Below, in pieces: positions 31,318-44,365 of a stretch of DNA of 64,000 bases; within the stretch, counting starts at the first letter, position 1; every line of letters begins with the position of its first letter. The position numbers were made by a program, and so were the translations under genes. Source of the DNA: Vandiemenella viatica (taxonomy: Eukaryota > Arthropoda > Insecta > Orthoptera > Morabidae); NCBI GenBank assembly GCA_031002005.1, contig JARYHS010008074.1, positions 177,220,494 to 177,284,493 on the forward strand, written 5' to 3'. The notes beneath the pieces are model-generated. The model was not told the DNA's origin. It was given only the letters and a program-made list of their open reading frames with translations, and did not search any database.

Positions 31318-32514
31318 CACAGTCCAGTCACATTAATTTGACCACCACCTACTTTCGACGTTAACGTGAAATGACCAATCACAGAAGGCAGGTGGTAGCA
31401 CATTACAGTGGAGTGTATATAAAGGATGACCTAGGGCATCGGAAAGCATTTCAATCGTTGGTGTAATGCAGAAACGTAGTGATTTATCCGACGTCCAAAA
31501 GGGCATGATTATTGGCTTTCGGGGCAAGGGTGGAAGCATTTCGGAAACGGCTAATTTTGTGAACTGTTCACGTGCCACCGTGGTGAAAGTATACCGTGCA
31601 TGGAAAAATGGCACTATTCAAAATCAGCGGCGTGGAACATGTGATGCACCACGGGCTATAGATGACAGAGGCGAACGAAGGCTACGGAGATGCGTTCGGG
31701 CAAATAGACGTGCAACTGACCACCCAGATGAACCAAGGGGCTACCAAGAGTGTATCCTCAACAACGGTTCAGCGAACGTTGCTGCGCATGGGCCTCCGCA
31801 GCAGACGCCTGGTTAATGCACCTATGCTGACTGCTGTTCATCGGCAACGAAGGCTGGAATTTTCACGCCAGTACCGCAACTGGACGTCCACAAAGTAGCG
31901 ACAGGTGGCTTTTTCCGATGACTCACGTTTTATGCTCAATCGGACAGATGGACATTGGCGCAACGTCTGAAAGCAAAAACCCTCCAACAATTGCCGTAAG
32001 GATCCAGGGTGGAGGAGGGAGCATTATGGTTTGGGGAATGTTTTCCTGGCATTCACTGGGTGAACTCATCATTGTGGAAGGCACGATGGATCAGCACAAG
32101 TACGTATCTGTCCTTGCGGACCATGTCCACCCCTACATGCGAATAATTTTTCCTCAGAATGATGGCATCTACCAGCAGGACAATGCGAGGTGTCATACAG
32201 CTCGCAGTGTATGTGCGTGGTTCGAAGAGCACCAGGATGAGTTTACCTTACTCCCCTGGCCAGCAAATTCACCGGATTTAAACCCAATCGAGAATCTGTG
32301 GGACCACCTCGATCGGTTTGTTCGCGCCATGGATCCTCAACCGCGTAATCTAGCGCAGCTGGCCACGGCACTGGAGTTGGCATGGCTCAGCATCCCAGTG
32401 AACACCTTCAGAAACCTAATTGACTCTCTTCGTGCAGGCCCGCAGCGGTCCGCTCTGCCAAAGGTGGTTATTCTGGTTTTTGAGAGGTGGTCACATTAAT
32501 GTGACGGGACTGTG
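31318..32514 (+). mobile_element. Tc1-family transposon, inactivated
   Basis: Left end CACAGTCCAGTCACATTAAT and right end (reversed) CACAGTCCCGTCACATTAAT differ at one position in 20; TGACCACC follows in both. TA precedes the left end, and the right TA is mutated. The 1.2-kb length and one central transposase are typical of Tc1. Confidence 0.85.
31466..32499 (+). pseudogene. Tc1 transposase, broken by frameshifts and a stop
   Basis: Helix-turn-helix N-terminus in one frame (31466 to about 31690: SDVQKGMIIGFRGKGGSISE, SRATVVKVYRAWKNG). A second frame continues to the in-frame TAG at 31896-31898 (QRTLLRMGLRSRRLVNAPM). After the stop, AFSDDSRFMLN carries the first catalytic Asp. A third frame holds IYQQDNARCHTAR and SPDLNPIENLWD with the remaining DD34E residues, ending at 32499. 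At least two frameshifts and one stop. Cut-and-paste transposase by family; non-functional here. Confidence 0.85.
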
Positions 32515-33079
32515 TTGTTGGTAAATGTATTAAACACGTCTCTGTATAGCGAAAACTGTGCATCTGATAACATTTAAATTACTTTGTATTTTCTTATTTC
32601 GTTTTTTTATATTCACCTGAAGTGACGTCCCATAAACAATAAACCGATAGAAAATATTCAATGAACGATAGCTACGATACATTTTTAACATCGACACAAG
32701 TACTGATCCAGTTGGAGAGAGTAGAGATACTGTCTCTGTGTATCGCAGATCGTCCACACTACAACATGTTGCGCAACATTGTATAGTGATTGTCTTAAGT
32801 CTCTCATTTGAAACGGGAGACCAAATTTCTGTTTCCTAAAGGCCTCCGTACACCCATCTTGTATTCCAGTCGTCTCCACAACGTGTAGATACAATCGCCA
32901 GATATTTTTCTCCGAGACAGAAATTGCGAGACTTTGTGGACTTTGAGGCAATAGGCCATAGCTTTCCCGATGTTCGTTTCCCCTGTGGCGAATGCATTAA
33001 AGCATTTTCATTTTTCAATGTTCATTTTATAATGGTTTTATACGTTCCTTCACGTCCTGCAACTTCTTTTACCTACTGT
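32515..33079. other. No recognised gene or element
   Basis: Short - strand frames at 32530-33018 show no motif. It separates the Tc1 from the small hAT MITE. Confidence 0.4.
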
Positions 33080-33342
33080 CAGCGCCGCATTTAAGCATAG
33101 GCTGTAGCCTAGGGACCCGCACCACAAGGGGGCCCGCAGCACAAAGAGGGGACTCGCACCACAACTCTAGGTCACCCCCCTGGCCTGTAGTAGAGCTACA
33201 AAAAAAAAAAGGTCCCCCATAAATTTTTTGGGGCCGAATTTCGAACTTAAGCACCTATAGCCGGAGGCAGCCAGGACCACTGCCGACAGAGGGTCCCGCA
33301 CATGTATAGTCTAGGGGCCCACAGAGCCTAAATACGGCCCTG
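33080..33342. mobile_element. 263-bp non-autonomous hAT-like element
   Basis: Left end CAGCGCCGCATTTAAGC and right end (reversed) CAGGGCCGTATTTAGGC match at 14 of 17. The flanking octamers CCTACTGT (33072-33079) and CCTACAGT (33343-33350) match at 7 of 8, the 8-bp duplication of hAT elements. Internal words such as GGGGCCC and GACCCGCACCAC are repeated. No coding frame. Confidence 0.65.
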
Positions 33343-34004
33343 CCTACAGTACAGGTACTGTATCATGCCATACCATCAAATAAACGGCGTCTGTTCAATT
33401 TTCTCCAGTCTGTTACTTCAATCGAAAGAGATGACTGCGAAACTCTGGTGATGTCACATCCTGTGATCCGTTTCACTCTGTTACGTCCGTTCACTTCCTT
33501 GCACACAGACTTATGGTCGTGATGATATTTTGCTGAGCAACAATGTAGAGGTACGAAAATCTAAGTGCAGACATATCTTTGTCCTAAGCATTTATGACCT
33601 TAGCCTCCCGCAATTCACAATGAAGAACTTGGCTTCTATCGTTAGTCTCGATACATAGGACAAAAGCTGTTGGTCCCATAAACAATTAAATAGTTCTGTA
33701 GTTTTAATCGTTTGTGTGCCAAGTTCTTCTTTAAATTCGCAGCATGTTAATTTCAAGGAATTTTCAACATGCCTTCCTTCTGTAGCAATTTTAACAAACA
33801 ATTGTGTAATGATTTTAAATTCAAAGCCGAATGTTTGGCGAGGAATGTTTATCCAGTTGTGAATTAATATGTTACCACACCGCGAAAAAAGAAGATAAAA
33901 ATTGATATGTAAGTGGTAAATAAAGCCTGCCACTGTGGCTCAATGCGCTGAGACGCCGCGCAGAACGGGATCTGGCCGTACTGATTGCTGTTTCGCCGCA
34001 ATCA

Positions 34005-34012
34005 ATCTAGAC
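34005..34012. repeat. hAT target site duplication, left
   Basis: ATCTAGAC, repeated exactly at 36430-36437. Confidence 0.85.
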
Positions 34013-36429
34013 CAGCGGTCGGCAACCTTTTAGTAGGCAAGGGCCACAAGGTGGCAAAACAAAGTAAAGGCAGGGCCGTACATACACAGTAAAAATGTGA
34101 AAACTCAGTCTTCAAATTTTATTAATACAAATGAGGGTACAAATGAAGAAAAATTACAAAATTGATCTTACATACTAAATTCAGTGTGACGTTTGAGGTT
34201 GCATTTGACTGGCTATTTTTTGTATGTCAGCTTTCATGTTAGAAGTTGAAATACGTAATATATCTCTCTAATGCTCATCGGTGAGACGAGAAGCGTATGT
34301 ATTTTTTCGATTATTGATGATTGAAAAAGTTTGCTCGCATAAATAAGTGCTTCCAAAAATTGAAATAACTGCTCAATTCGACAAAATCAGACTTGCCGTC
34401 CATAAAATTTGACCAAATTATTCATCTCGTAAAAGGCGTTTTTTAGATTCTCATTGGATTGAAGTTCAATCACATTCATTTGCAAATTAGTGGGTACATC
34501 TTCAATATCGCATGAAAAAGTATTAGCAAAAATCTTCAGTTTGTTCGAAACCTTCTCCAAATCTGTCACTGTATTGACCTTGTAACTCCATTAAAATGTC
34601 TTTCATTTTCTCATCATCCCAATTAAAATCAATGCCAGCTTCCTTGACAGCCTTTAGACAATCCGGGAAGTGATCTATTTTTTTTTTATCAATATGTTTT
34701 ATGAAGAGCCGGTTTTTAGTTTGGAACAGCCTTTACGTCTGTATGCATATCACATATTAATTTGTTTTTCCCTTGAAGCTTGACATTCAGTGTATTTAAT
34801 TCATGAGTTAAATCTGTCAAAAATTCAAGATCTATTAACCATTGAGGGTCTGTTAGCTCTGGAACAGATTTACCTTTCTGATTCATAGAAGTGTTGATTT
34901 CTTTTTTGAGATTGAAAATTCTTTTCAGTACTGCACCTCTACTGAACCATCTTACTTCTGAATAATAAAGGACATCTTGATGATCTGCTTCCATTTCGAA
35001 TATAAACTCTCGGAATTGACGATGTGTCAACCCATTATTTCTGATATAGTGTACAGTGGATATCACGATGTCCATTACTTTTCTCCATGAAACGACTTTG
35101 GAACATAACGCTTCTTGGTGGATAATTCAATGAAAAAAATAACGGGACTTCACCTCTCTATCTCTGCCAATTTTGTTTTGCCCACTCATTTTTCTACCTC
35201 TGTCAGTTGTTTCCTGCGCTAATTGCATTTACGTCATTGCCTGTTCTAAGAGACAAAACAAATCTTCCCCCGTAGTCGTTCCCTTCAAACTACATAACTG
35301 AAAGTTCCTTACACACGTTGAAGTACTTATCGATTCCACGAACGTATGTTAGAAGCTGGGCAGTATCTGACACATCATTACTTTCATCGGTAGCTAAGGA
35401 GAAGAGCCATTCAAATTGTTGTGCTTTTTCCCGAAGTTTTTCGCATAAATTAGCGCCCAAATCGTCAGTGCGCCGCGTACAAGTTCTGGCAGATAAGCTT
35501 ATATTTTCATATTTCTTTTTTTGATCTGTGCATACCTCTTCAGCCATAGCTAAGACACATTGTTTTATTAATTCGCTGTCGGTAAACGGTCGCCCAGGCT
35601 TGGCAAGTATTTCCGCCACCCTTAAACTCGAATAATCACGTATATTTGACTCGTTACTTTGAATTTGCACCTTAAAAACACTTTGTTGGTTCTTGAATCA
35701 AGATTTGAGTGAGTTGATTTTGTTTTTTCCGGAAATCACCAACTAGGCACGCAAATTTTGCTTTATGCTCGGTAACATAGTGACTTTTGACGTTATATTC
35801 TTTTTGTATTGCAAGGGTTTTTTGGCATATTAAGCATAGCGGCTTTCCATTGCAATTAATAAAAAAAAGTATAAATCTCTACATGCATAGTTAAACACTC
35901 TATTTTCTTCAATTAACTTCCTCTTTTTGTAGCCATCAGTAAAACTTATAACCAACAATGCCAAATACACGCTGTAAGAATAAAATCCGTGTTGAAAACA
36001 TGTCACTTAATTTCGCTATTTAATTGTATGAACTATCAATATCTCACTCTTACCGAACTGTAAACAAAATAGTAGGTACTCGTGGGTCACAGAACAATAA
36101 CTAAATCGAAGGTACAGGGCCGCGGGGGGCGGCGTGCACACATGAAATAACTTGTTTCACTCAATGACACAGGAGAAGATTATTGTCAACGCTGACCTAT
36201 TGTTTGAATCATAGGAGAGTGGGGGAATCTTTCCCGCTCGCACTTATTCTGCTCTGTTCGCGTAGTTCATTCGCTGCGCTGTTAGATCGCGTTCACTCTT
36301 TTGTGCATTTATATTTTATTATTTTGTAATATGGACTTTCGATATGGTTGTTAATAAGACGGACACGGGCCGCAAATAGAGAGGTCATGGGCCGCATGCG
36401 GCCCGCGGGCCGCGCGTTGCCGACCGCTG
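34013..36429 (-). mobile_element. hAT transposon with intact ends (2417 bp)
   Basis: Ends CAGCGGTCGGCAACCTTT (left) and CAGCGGTCGGCAACGCGC (right, reversed) share CAGCGGTCGGCAAC. The 8-bp duplication ATCTAGAC is perfect. Subterminal GGGCCGCATGCGGCCCGCGG near the right end is typical of this hAT group. A decayed transposase lies on the - strand. The sequence into which it inserted (33915-34004 and 36438-36510) may itself be a repeat. Confidence 0.85.
34387..35900 (-). pseudogene. hAT transposase (GTF2IRD2/ZBED5-like group), decayed
   Basis: - strand pieces in order: about 35700-35860 has HYVTEHKAKFACLVGDFRKK; 35290-35670 has SLRVAEILAKPGRPFTDSEL then LATDESNDVSDTAQLL; 34716-35075 has DVLYYSEVRWFSRGAVLKRI and LNVKLQGKNKLICDMHTDVK; 34387-34569 continues. 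These blocks follow the order of vertebrate GTF2IRD2- and ZBED5-type proteins, which derive from hAT transposases. Stops and shifts between blocks show it is dead. The N-terminal BED zinc finger is only partly visible: cysteines near 35760-35850. Confidence 0.75.
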
Positions 36430-36437
36430 ATCTAGAC
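36430..36437. repeat. hAT target site duplication, right
   Basis: ATCTAGAC, identical to 34005-34012. Confidence 0.85.
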
Positions 36438-37014
36438 AAAAGCCTGGACGGTACGCAATCTCCACCTCGTAAACTATACACTTCAGATACAAAAAAACAC
36501 ACTTATCATACAGTTAGAAGTTTCGCAGACAGGTGGCAACACAAGACTTTCCTCCAATAGATTTGTACTCCAATAGATTTCTCCCCCTCTCCTCATGAAT
36601 CACACTGGCTACCTACAGTAAAATCTCAATATTTTAGGATTGGTGGATTGCCAGCTTTTATTTGATACCCATGAAGATTATTTAAACCAGGGGCTGAAAC
36701 AACTTTAACGTAGCACAATTACAAATATCTTAGTACAAGTGTTTTACCGTAACTAGGTTGTACAAACAGACGGACGGATAAAGGTTCTGTATTTCGTTAA
36801 TAAAGTACGGAACCACGTATTGTGGTTGTAAGATAAGGTGCAATCACACCAGTTTTGTTAACACGAGTACAAATCTGTGCACTGCGATAGGTTTTCCTCT
36901 TTTCTGGCACCGAATTAGAATGATAAATTTTATGTGGCAGTTCTCAGATAGATAAGTACCCGCCGGTGTGTAGTGGAGTGCGGAGTGAACATTGCGTCAC
37001 AGAACGCAGACTGC

Positions 37015-37046
37015 TATAAGTGCGACTTAATCTGGTCGCGCAGTCA
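37015..37046 (+). promoter_or_regulatory. TATA-like box and initiator of protease gene 2
   Basis: TATAAG at 37015-37020 lies 43 bp before the ATG, and CAGTCA at 37041-37046 fits an arthropod initiator 26 bp downstream. Predicted 5' UTR about 16 nt. Confidence 0.7.
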
Positions 37047-37057
37047 CTCCGGGAAAC

Positions 37058-37111
37058 ATGAAGGCCGTCGCCGTCCTACTGCTGCTCTGCTCGGCTCTCG
37101 TCGCCGCATCG
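37058..37111 (+). CDS. Gene 2 exon 1: signal peptide
   Basis: Encodes [18 protein letters not shown], phase 0 at GTAAGA. Confidence 0.93.
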
Positions 37112-40100
37112 GTAAGACTTCACCCTGAAAATGTGACATCGTGTCTCCCTAACTATGCTATAATTGGGGTATACTACTCCACTTTTGACCAAGGAGATAT
37201 TCAGTATCATTTTCTAACTATGTTTCTTTAGAAGATATTCACCTGATATTAATATGAAATGATTTTAACTGTCACACAAATTATAGGCTTTTATGTCAAT
37301 TATAGCGGTCTGGTGGTTCAGTGGTTAAGCGTCTGACTGGAGATCGAAAGGTCCCCGGTTCGAATCCCTGTCTCGGCGACGATTTCCAAAGGCGCTTACC
37401 CGGACCTTCACTTCTGCCACAGCTTGCTGTGTAAAGTGGAGTACACCAAAACGCTTCCGTGGTTCGGATTCCACGTTAAACTGTAGGTCCCCTGTACCCG
37501 GCAGGATTGTCGGGTTAGGTTAAGGCGGCTACGATAGGGGCGGAATGCGCAGCCAATAAAAACCCTATCTCCAGGTCATTGCGACTAAACGGAATTATTA
37601 TTATTATTACGTCAATTATCATTGCAGATCTGATCAACATAAGATAGTTCACTTCAAGCTAAGCTACACATAGAATTAAACATTTCTTACTACAGCTCTC
37701 CTAAATATGATCTAATCTTCGTGTCAGGATAGTGAAAGAAATTTCTGTACTCAAAAGAGATTTAATAAAGTTATGCTCAAGCTCAAATTCTACTTAAGTT
37801 CTCGAAATCTTTCGTACTCCACCACAGTTCGTATTAGCTTACTGACTAAGCCATAGCAGCGCGCTTTCATCTTTTGATTGTTTTGCAGCAGTTTTGCCTG
37901 GATGCGTGACTTTTAATTTAGCGGGTCTAAATCCGTACCGCTGCTGCGTTTATCTGAGAATTTAGTGTATATATATGTTTTTTATTTCCTTCCGCATAAA
38001 AACTACAGTTCACTAAAACAACAATACAACACTAATGAACCAGAAACTTACATGGTTATTATATCGATTGTGACACCCGCTTCTATTTCTTCCATCGGCT
38101 TCAACCATCCGTAGCACAGCAATCGTAATTAACACCAGTTGTATAAAAACTCCTGAGATTTTCAAATCAGCCTTCTTCAGAAATTACTACTGTAATGACA
38201 ACTTATCAATGTAGGCTGCCATTGTTAAGTAAAAAACTTTTGTCTTGTCATTTCATGCAACACAAAACTCAATTCGTTTAGTGGCAACAAATGTGTCAAC
38301 TACAACATTGTGAGTTGCTAAAAAAAAATCAGTTTGAAACAATATAATTATCTTCTCAAAATTAACTTAGAAAAAAAATCATGCGGAAAGAAAGCTGTAG
38401 AAATAAATGCAAAACATTGATAGAACAATTCTTTGGTTTCTAGGCACCCTGACAAAGTTTTGTTTGAGTCGATGTAATTATCATTACAAAATTAAGAAGA
38501 AAACTTGATCTTTTCCTTCATTTTAAAATATGGCAATAAATATGCATACCTATTTTGTGTATCAATTTATTAAACAGCTAAAACACGTTTTAAGTCATTA
38601 TATTTGTCAAATATTACTGATTGAATTTTTATTCCAAAATTGATTTAATGATGTTTGAATTCGAATTTATCTGTCTACACAGCTAAATGTAAGATAACCT
38701 GTTATCTGACGCCACTAATGAAGGAAAAGGCTACTTCACTGGATACTTATCATCGCTGGGATCAACCACTTACCTCATGAAAGTAAAAATGATTAATACT
38801 GAAGTGTTTGCTTGATGTGTATCGCCCTAATATTTTTCGTGATTCGATGTTAAAGCGATAAAGCTCAAGGTAAAATATCAATCACGAAAATTCAGATAAA
38901 AATAAGCTTTTAAATAACAGGTTGATTGGAATCAATGACCAAAATCACTATCTAACAGGAATGACTAAAATTAGACTTCTGATTGGTTAGAAATATTTCT
39001 CAGAATTTCGGATTACCATTCCTCGAACGCCATATTTTAATTAGGGTGGTATTTTCAGTTTCAGCTACACCTCTAAAACACTTATAGTACAGTTACACTG
39101 CAAATCTCAATATCTTTTTTACTTGTAATGTACAGTGTACAGTGCACGTTAGTGTTGGCTTACAGATGTAGACATGTAGTATAAACAAAAAATAGTGCTT
39201 AAGAAGCAATAGATAACAACTATCACATTTATATTCATGAAAATTTATCATACATTGCAGAAACCTTTTTATCCGGTAATGTGATGGTCAATGAGCTTAA
39301 CAGCAATTGCCTCCATTTACGTGGAGATCTTCAATCTGCGCGATACAGTTCCTTCGACCTCTCAGTAAAGGCGTGTTCCCACGATCCCTTGTAACGAAGC
39401 CGAGATGGGACGGGACCTCATTAACCTAAGTGTAGAGACGACCGCGGGCCGCAGGTTAGTCCTAGCTTACCTCGTCGCCACCTCCGCACCACGTTGCCTA
39501 GTGTCGTTTGGCACAGAATACTTTACAGCAACAGAAGGGGTGCCCACCGCTGCTGCAAATCGATGGCAACAGCGCAGCGCTACGCACGCCTGTGATGTTT
39601 ACCGACTCAGAGTGGGTAGCTGCGTCTCGTCTCCACTAGCAGAGGCAGCCCTGTTCCCATGGCGTGTGGTTGAGTATTCTTCCCGTCCCGTCTCGTCTCG
39701 CCTCGCCTTCGTTACAAGAGATCGTGGGAACGCAGCTTAAGAAGTGCCGCGGTAGACCGGCTAGGTCGCTTCCGTAAAACCGCTATTCGTCTTTGTCAAC
39801 TCCCCTAAGGAATTTCACAAACACGTCACACACAGCCAGCGCCAAGGGCTATCACGTTCCATTTCAGCATTTTTTTTTTTTAAGTTACTCTTAACATTAA
39901 AGTTTTCATATTCTCCACTTTTACGAAAAACTTCCTACGTTTCCCTTTCCATGTATCAAAATCTTATACCTCCACTCATAACACCAGTTGTAATATATAC
40001 TTAACAGCACTTTTCTATTCTCAGTAAGAGCATCTGGCTCTCCGGTCAACTCATAAATCCTTACCTTAACAAATCAGCCATGAATCCAACTCACTCACTT

Positions 40101-43100
40101 TGACATAGACATACTAACTACCAATCTCTGATGGAATAAAGTAGTCAAAGAAAAATTAAATACCAAGAAAATAAAACATTAGTCTATTGCATTTTGAAAT
40201 TAATAACTGAAAATTAATGCCAAGAGACCTATGATGAAACAACTCTTTTCTGTTCCAGGGCAAGGAGCTTCGCCCTCTGAGACTGAAAGGCCCTTTCAGC
40301 CCTAACTGGAGACGTGTCCTGGGGCTTGGCAACAGGACGGGTGAGTAATGCATTTTAAGAGTAATACCATACCAAAAGGAGGTCGCTGTTGTTGTTTAAC
40401 ACTAAAAACACCATTTATCGTCGTTTGTCGCTACAATTTTTCACGAAATACTGCCTTGTCGTTGGAAATATAAGTTTACGAATTTAAAATTATAATAATT
40501 ACAGCAAAACTAAAAGATCTGAGCTTTCTGTTAGGACAATGTTTAATACTAACAGATTTCTAATGATCATTTTAAAAAACAAACATCCTGAAGCGATTTC
40601 CACAGCATTTCATCATCAGTACTGATGTTGCAGAGTTTGTTTACTTAATACGAAATTTCCAAAACCTGTCTGTGGGCAACTACAACTCTACTAATATACA
40701 TATCAAAATGATTTACCCGTACAAAAAAGCACATATCGTCATGTTCGTTTAACTTATGAGAAATAAATTTGGATTAGGAGGTGAATGAATTTTCCAAATT
40801 CAACTAATTTGGCGTTAACCGCTCTTCAACAATTGTTACCTTCATTAAACTATACCCTGACAGCAACTAGTTTTCCCTCCGTAGATTACTACCTAAGTAA
40901 AAAGCAAACAGATTGTAAATCGAAGGAGCTTGCTGTTCATAGCACGAATTGTGTCTCCCGAAGTTCACATTTGCATCGTATCATCTATAATATTTATTGT
41001 GCGTGCAGGTGGAGGGCGTATCATAGCGGGCAGCGAGGCGGCTCCCGGGCAGTTCCCGTGGCAAGTGGCGCTCTCAGTTGACGGCAGTGCCTTCTGCGGA
41101 GGATCGCTCATCTCCACCACAGTGGTCATGACCGCCGGCCACTGCGTCAGCGGGTAAGAGCGGGCAGTTTGCAGCGTTATCTGTTATGACTCTGTATAAC
41201 TGCATCGCCCTCGAATGAGAGTTGCAAACTGTGGTTGATATTCCGTAGCACGCAGGCCCAATGGTGACACTAAAATCAGTAATTATACATTAGTAACATC
41301 TGCACTATATTAAGAAGATACTTGTACTTGAGGTCAAACCAACTTACATTCAAGAAAAAGTAGAACTGTTTCATAGTTCCATATCCTCATGACTGGCCGG
41401 TACTAAAAAATGGAACAGTTTTAAAAAAAAAAAATTAAATTAAATTTAATTGCAATAGCGCGCATGCTCCTGTGGCAATTTCCCTAAACACCCATCTTCC
41501 CCCTTTTCTGCATCCAGCTACATTTACCCTTTACAAATTTCAACTTTAAGTTCTTTCAACGTTTTTGGAAAATTATTCATCATTTCTCTTGGTAACTTAT
41601 TCCAATCCCTAACTCCCTTACCTAAAAAAGAGCCTGAAATCGAGTGCCAGCTTGTGGTCATGGTCATCTTTTCCTTTCCATGCATTACTTTCAATTCTAA
41701 CACCAATATCATTCCATGCCCCATCACCAATATACGCCTTGTACACTCCCATGACCCTCTTCACCCTCCTTCTGTCTTCCAATGAGTCCCATTCCAGCTC
41801 TTTTATCATATCTGTTACCGATTGCGTTCTGCGATAATTTCCAGAAACAAACCTAGCAGCTCTTCTTTGCACCCTCTCCAACTCCTGTATTTGATACTCA
41901 AAATGTGTGTCCCATACTACACTACCATATTCAAGCAATGGTCCGACCAAAGTTTAGTAACCCAATTCCTTTACTTCTCTCGTACATCCCCTCATCACCC
42001 TCTCCAACAAATGCAGAATTTTGAAAAACTTTCCTACTACCTGTCCAATGTGATCTGCACAGTTAAGCTTGTTAGCAAATGTTATGCCAAGATATTTACA
42101 TTTCAAGTCTTCAACAAGCAATTCTTTCCCCACCTTATAATCATAATAAAACTTTAGTTTTTTATTTGTATATCTAATAAGCTGACTCGTCTTTGCATTT
42201 ACCTTCATCCCTTGTTTACCAACTCAAAACTATATATCCTGTCCAGATCACCCTTCAAACGTTTACAATTCTCAACCGTTTTTACCCTTTTATATAGCAT
42301 TTTGTCATCTGCAAACAGTCTAATTTCTGATAGTAAACATTAACAACATTGAGTTTGTATTCAAAGATCAAGATACATGACATGGAGAGGAATTTTTGTA
42401 GGAGTCTTTCCTGATCAGTACATCTGGCAAAGTTTGCATTGTGTGTGTGTGAAGAAGGGTGTGATCGCTCCATGGTTCGGATTCCACTGTAACTGTGTGT
42501 CCTTGAAGAGAGAAATCGGTCGTCCTACCGCTGCTATTGTCTTACCAGTGTCTTTATGGACGATCTAACCAACTTTCCGCTCACGTACAAAGTTAGGATT
42601 AATCCCCATTACACCCGACTTTCCATTTCACCAATGTCAGTTTCAGAAAATTTTAGAGTAGGCCTACATGTCAAAATGGTACCTCTCAATTCCAAATGTT
42701 CCCAATTCAGAACCTTCAACGGTATTTCAAAATACAAACAAAACAACTAAATAATTTGTTATTGACAGTATATGTAATCGATGCAGTGTTCACTTTTATG
42801 AAACATAAATCGAAACGGACACATTATCATGGTATATATTTATTTATTTTCACGAGCATTGTGCAGGTAAAGATAGAAGTGTAGTAAAGTGATTTGGAAT
42901 GAGCCATTAATAGTTGCATAACTACTGCGCGCTGATTCACCGAACAACTAGCACTATCGTGTCTTTTTTACTATGGTTACTTTAGTTAAATTTACTGGGG
43001 AAAAATATCATTTTAAATACTCGCCGATAAGACAGAAACCAAGATATAGCTTTCCATTTGCTAAAACCCATTCTCTGAATCCATCAATTTTTAAGAGCAT

Positions 43101-44334
43101 AATTCGAGAAAACTGCCGTCTGCAACCTAAAACTCAGAGACGGAAACGGTTCGTACTGAAATATCAGACACATGCAGTCAATAACAGCGTTGCTGATTAG
43201 CTAAAATAAACTGAATCGTGTCAAGAATTTAAAGAAGTAAGTTTCAAGAATCGCTATAAACGCTTCTTAATTATCACTACATAGTTAAATAGAGAATGAA
43301 GATGAGTATTTTACATACGTGGAAAGAATTGCAGAAATTGATTTCTGTGCCTCTCTAGAAGCTGGTATTTATACGAAAATTGCAAATTATAAACAGGATA
43401 AACCACGAAATTAGTCTTTAATTTGTTGTTTGATAGAAGCAGTTCCCCAAGACAGTAGCAATGCTGCTACCCTCTAAAACAATAAGTGCTGATCACTGAA
43501 AAATTATGTCATTATTTTTAATGTCTTCATTAGCCTTGCTGCAATTATACATAGAAAAATCAACATCCAAAAGATTGGTTAAGTCCTTCCAAAGAGCACG
43601 TGTTATCTTAGTTATATTTTGAGTTCGTCTTTTGTTTTCTTTCACTTTGATAGAAACAAAAACGTTTAAAGTGAATGATATATACAATATGGAAATATGA
43701 ATTAAACACTTTTGAATTGGCTGTATCGCTTAAAACCAATTTTTAAATTAAAAAGAAGTGACCTGGTTGCCCTAGTTGATCTGTGCCGAGCACAGATACT
43801 AGACTGGCCATGTACGTACCTACTGATTGCAAACTTTTCACAGTCTCACTCCCTAGAAACACAGCCAACCTAGTACAGTATACCATGAATAAATAAATAA
43901 AACCTCTCAATGATATCTAAAAATACTTCATTACTAACCCGTTTGGAAGATTCGCCAATATTTTTCTTTCTTTCGCCGAGTCACAGTCAAAAATAATTTG
44001 GAACACGTAGTCATCAATTATTATTAGAAGATTTCGTGCTCTCTAAGATAAGAGAAATCATGGCCAGAACCGATTCATTTCTGCACGAGCGATTATGAGA
44101 TGGAATAGGGAGGATTTACCGGGCGAGTAAACTTAGAATCCAACAGGAGTAGTTTTCGATAAATCACTTCGGCCATCCTGATCTGGGTTTTCCATGGTTT
44201 TCCCAGAACGCTCAAGGCGAATGGCGGGATGGTTCATCCTTCCATATCCCGTATATTCCTGCCAAAGTATTACACTTTCGAATAGGTGCAATGCAACCTC
44301 CACCACACACTATATATATAGTGAATCGCGGAGC

Positions 44335-44365
<31 letters not shown>

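Noticed and set aside
38130..38190. Hammerhead ribozyme in gene 2 intron 1
   Set aside because: The first core box is present on the reverse strand but the second box, stem II and cleavage site do not fit.
39405..39740. 111-codon open frame on the + strand
   Set aside because: It lies inside a CpG-rich MITE bounded by inverted repeats and has no domain.
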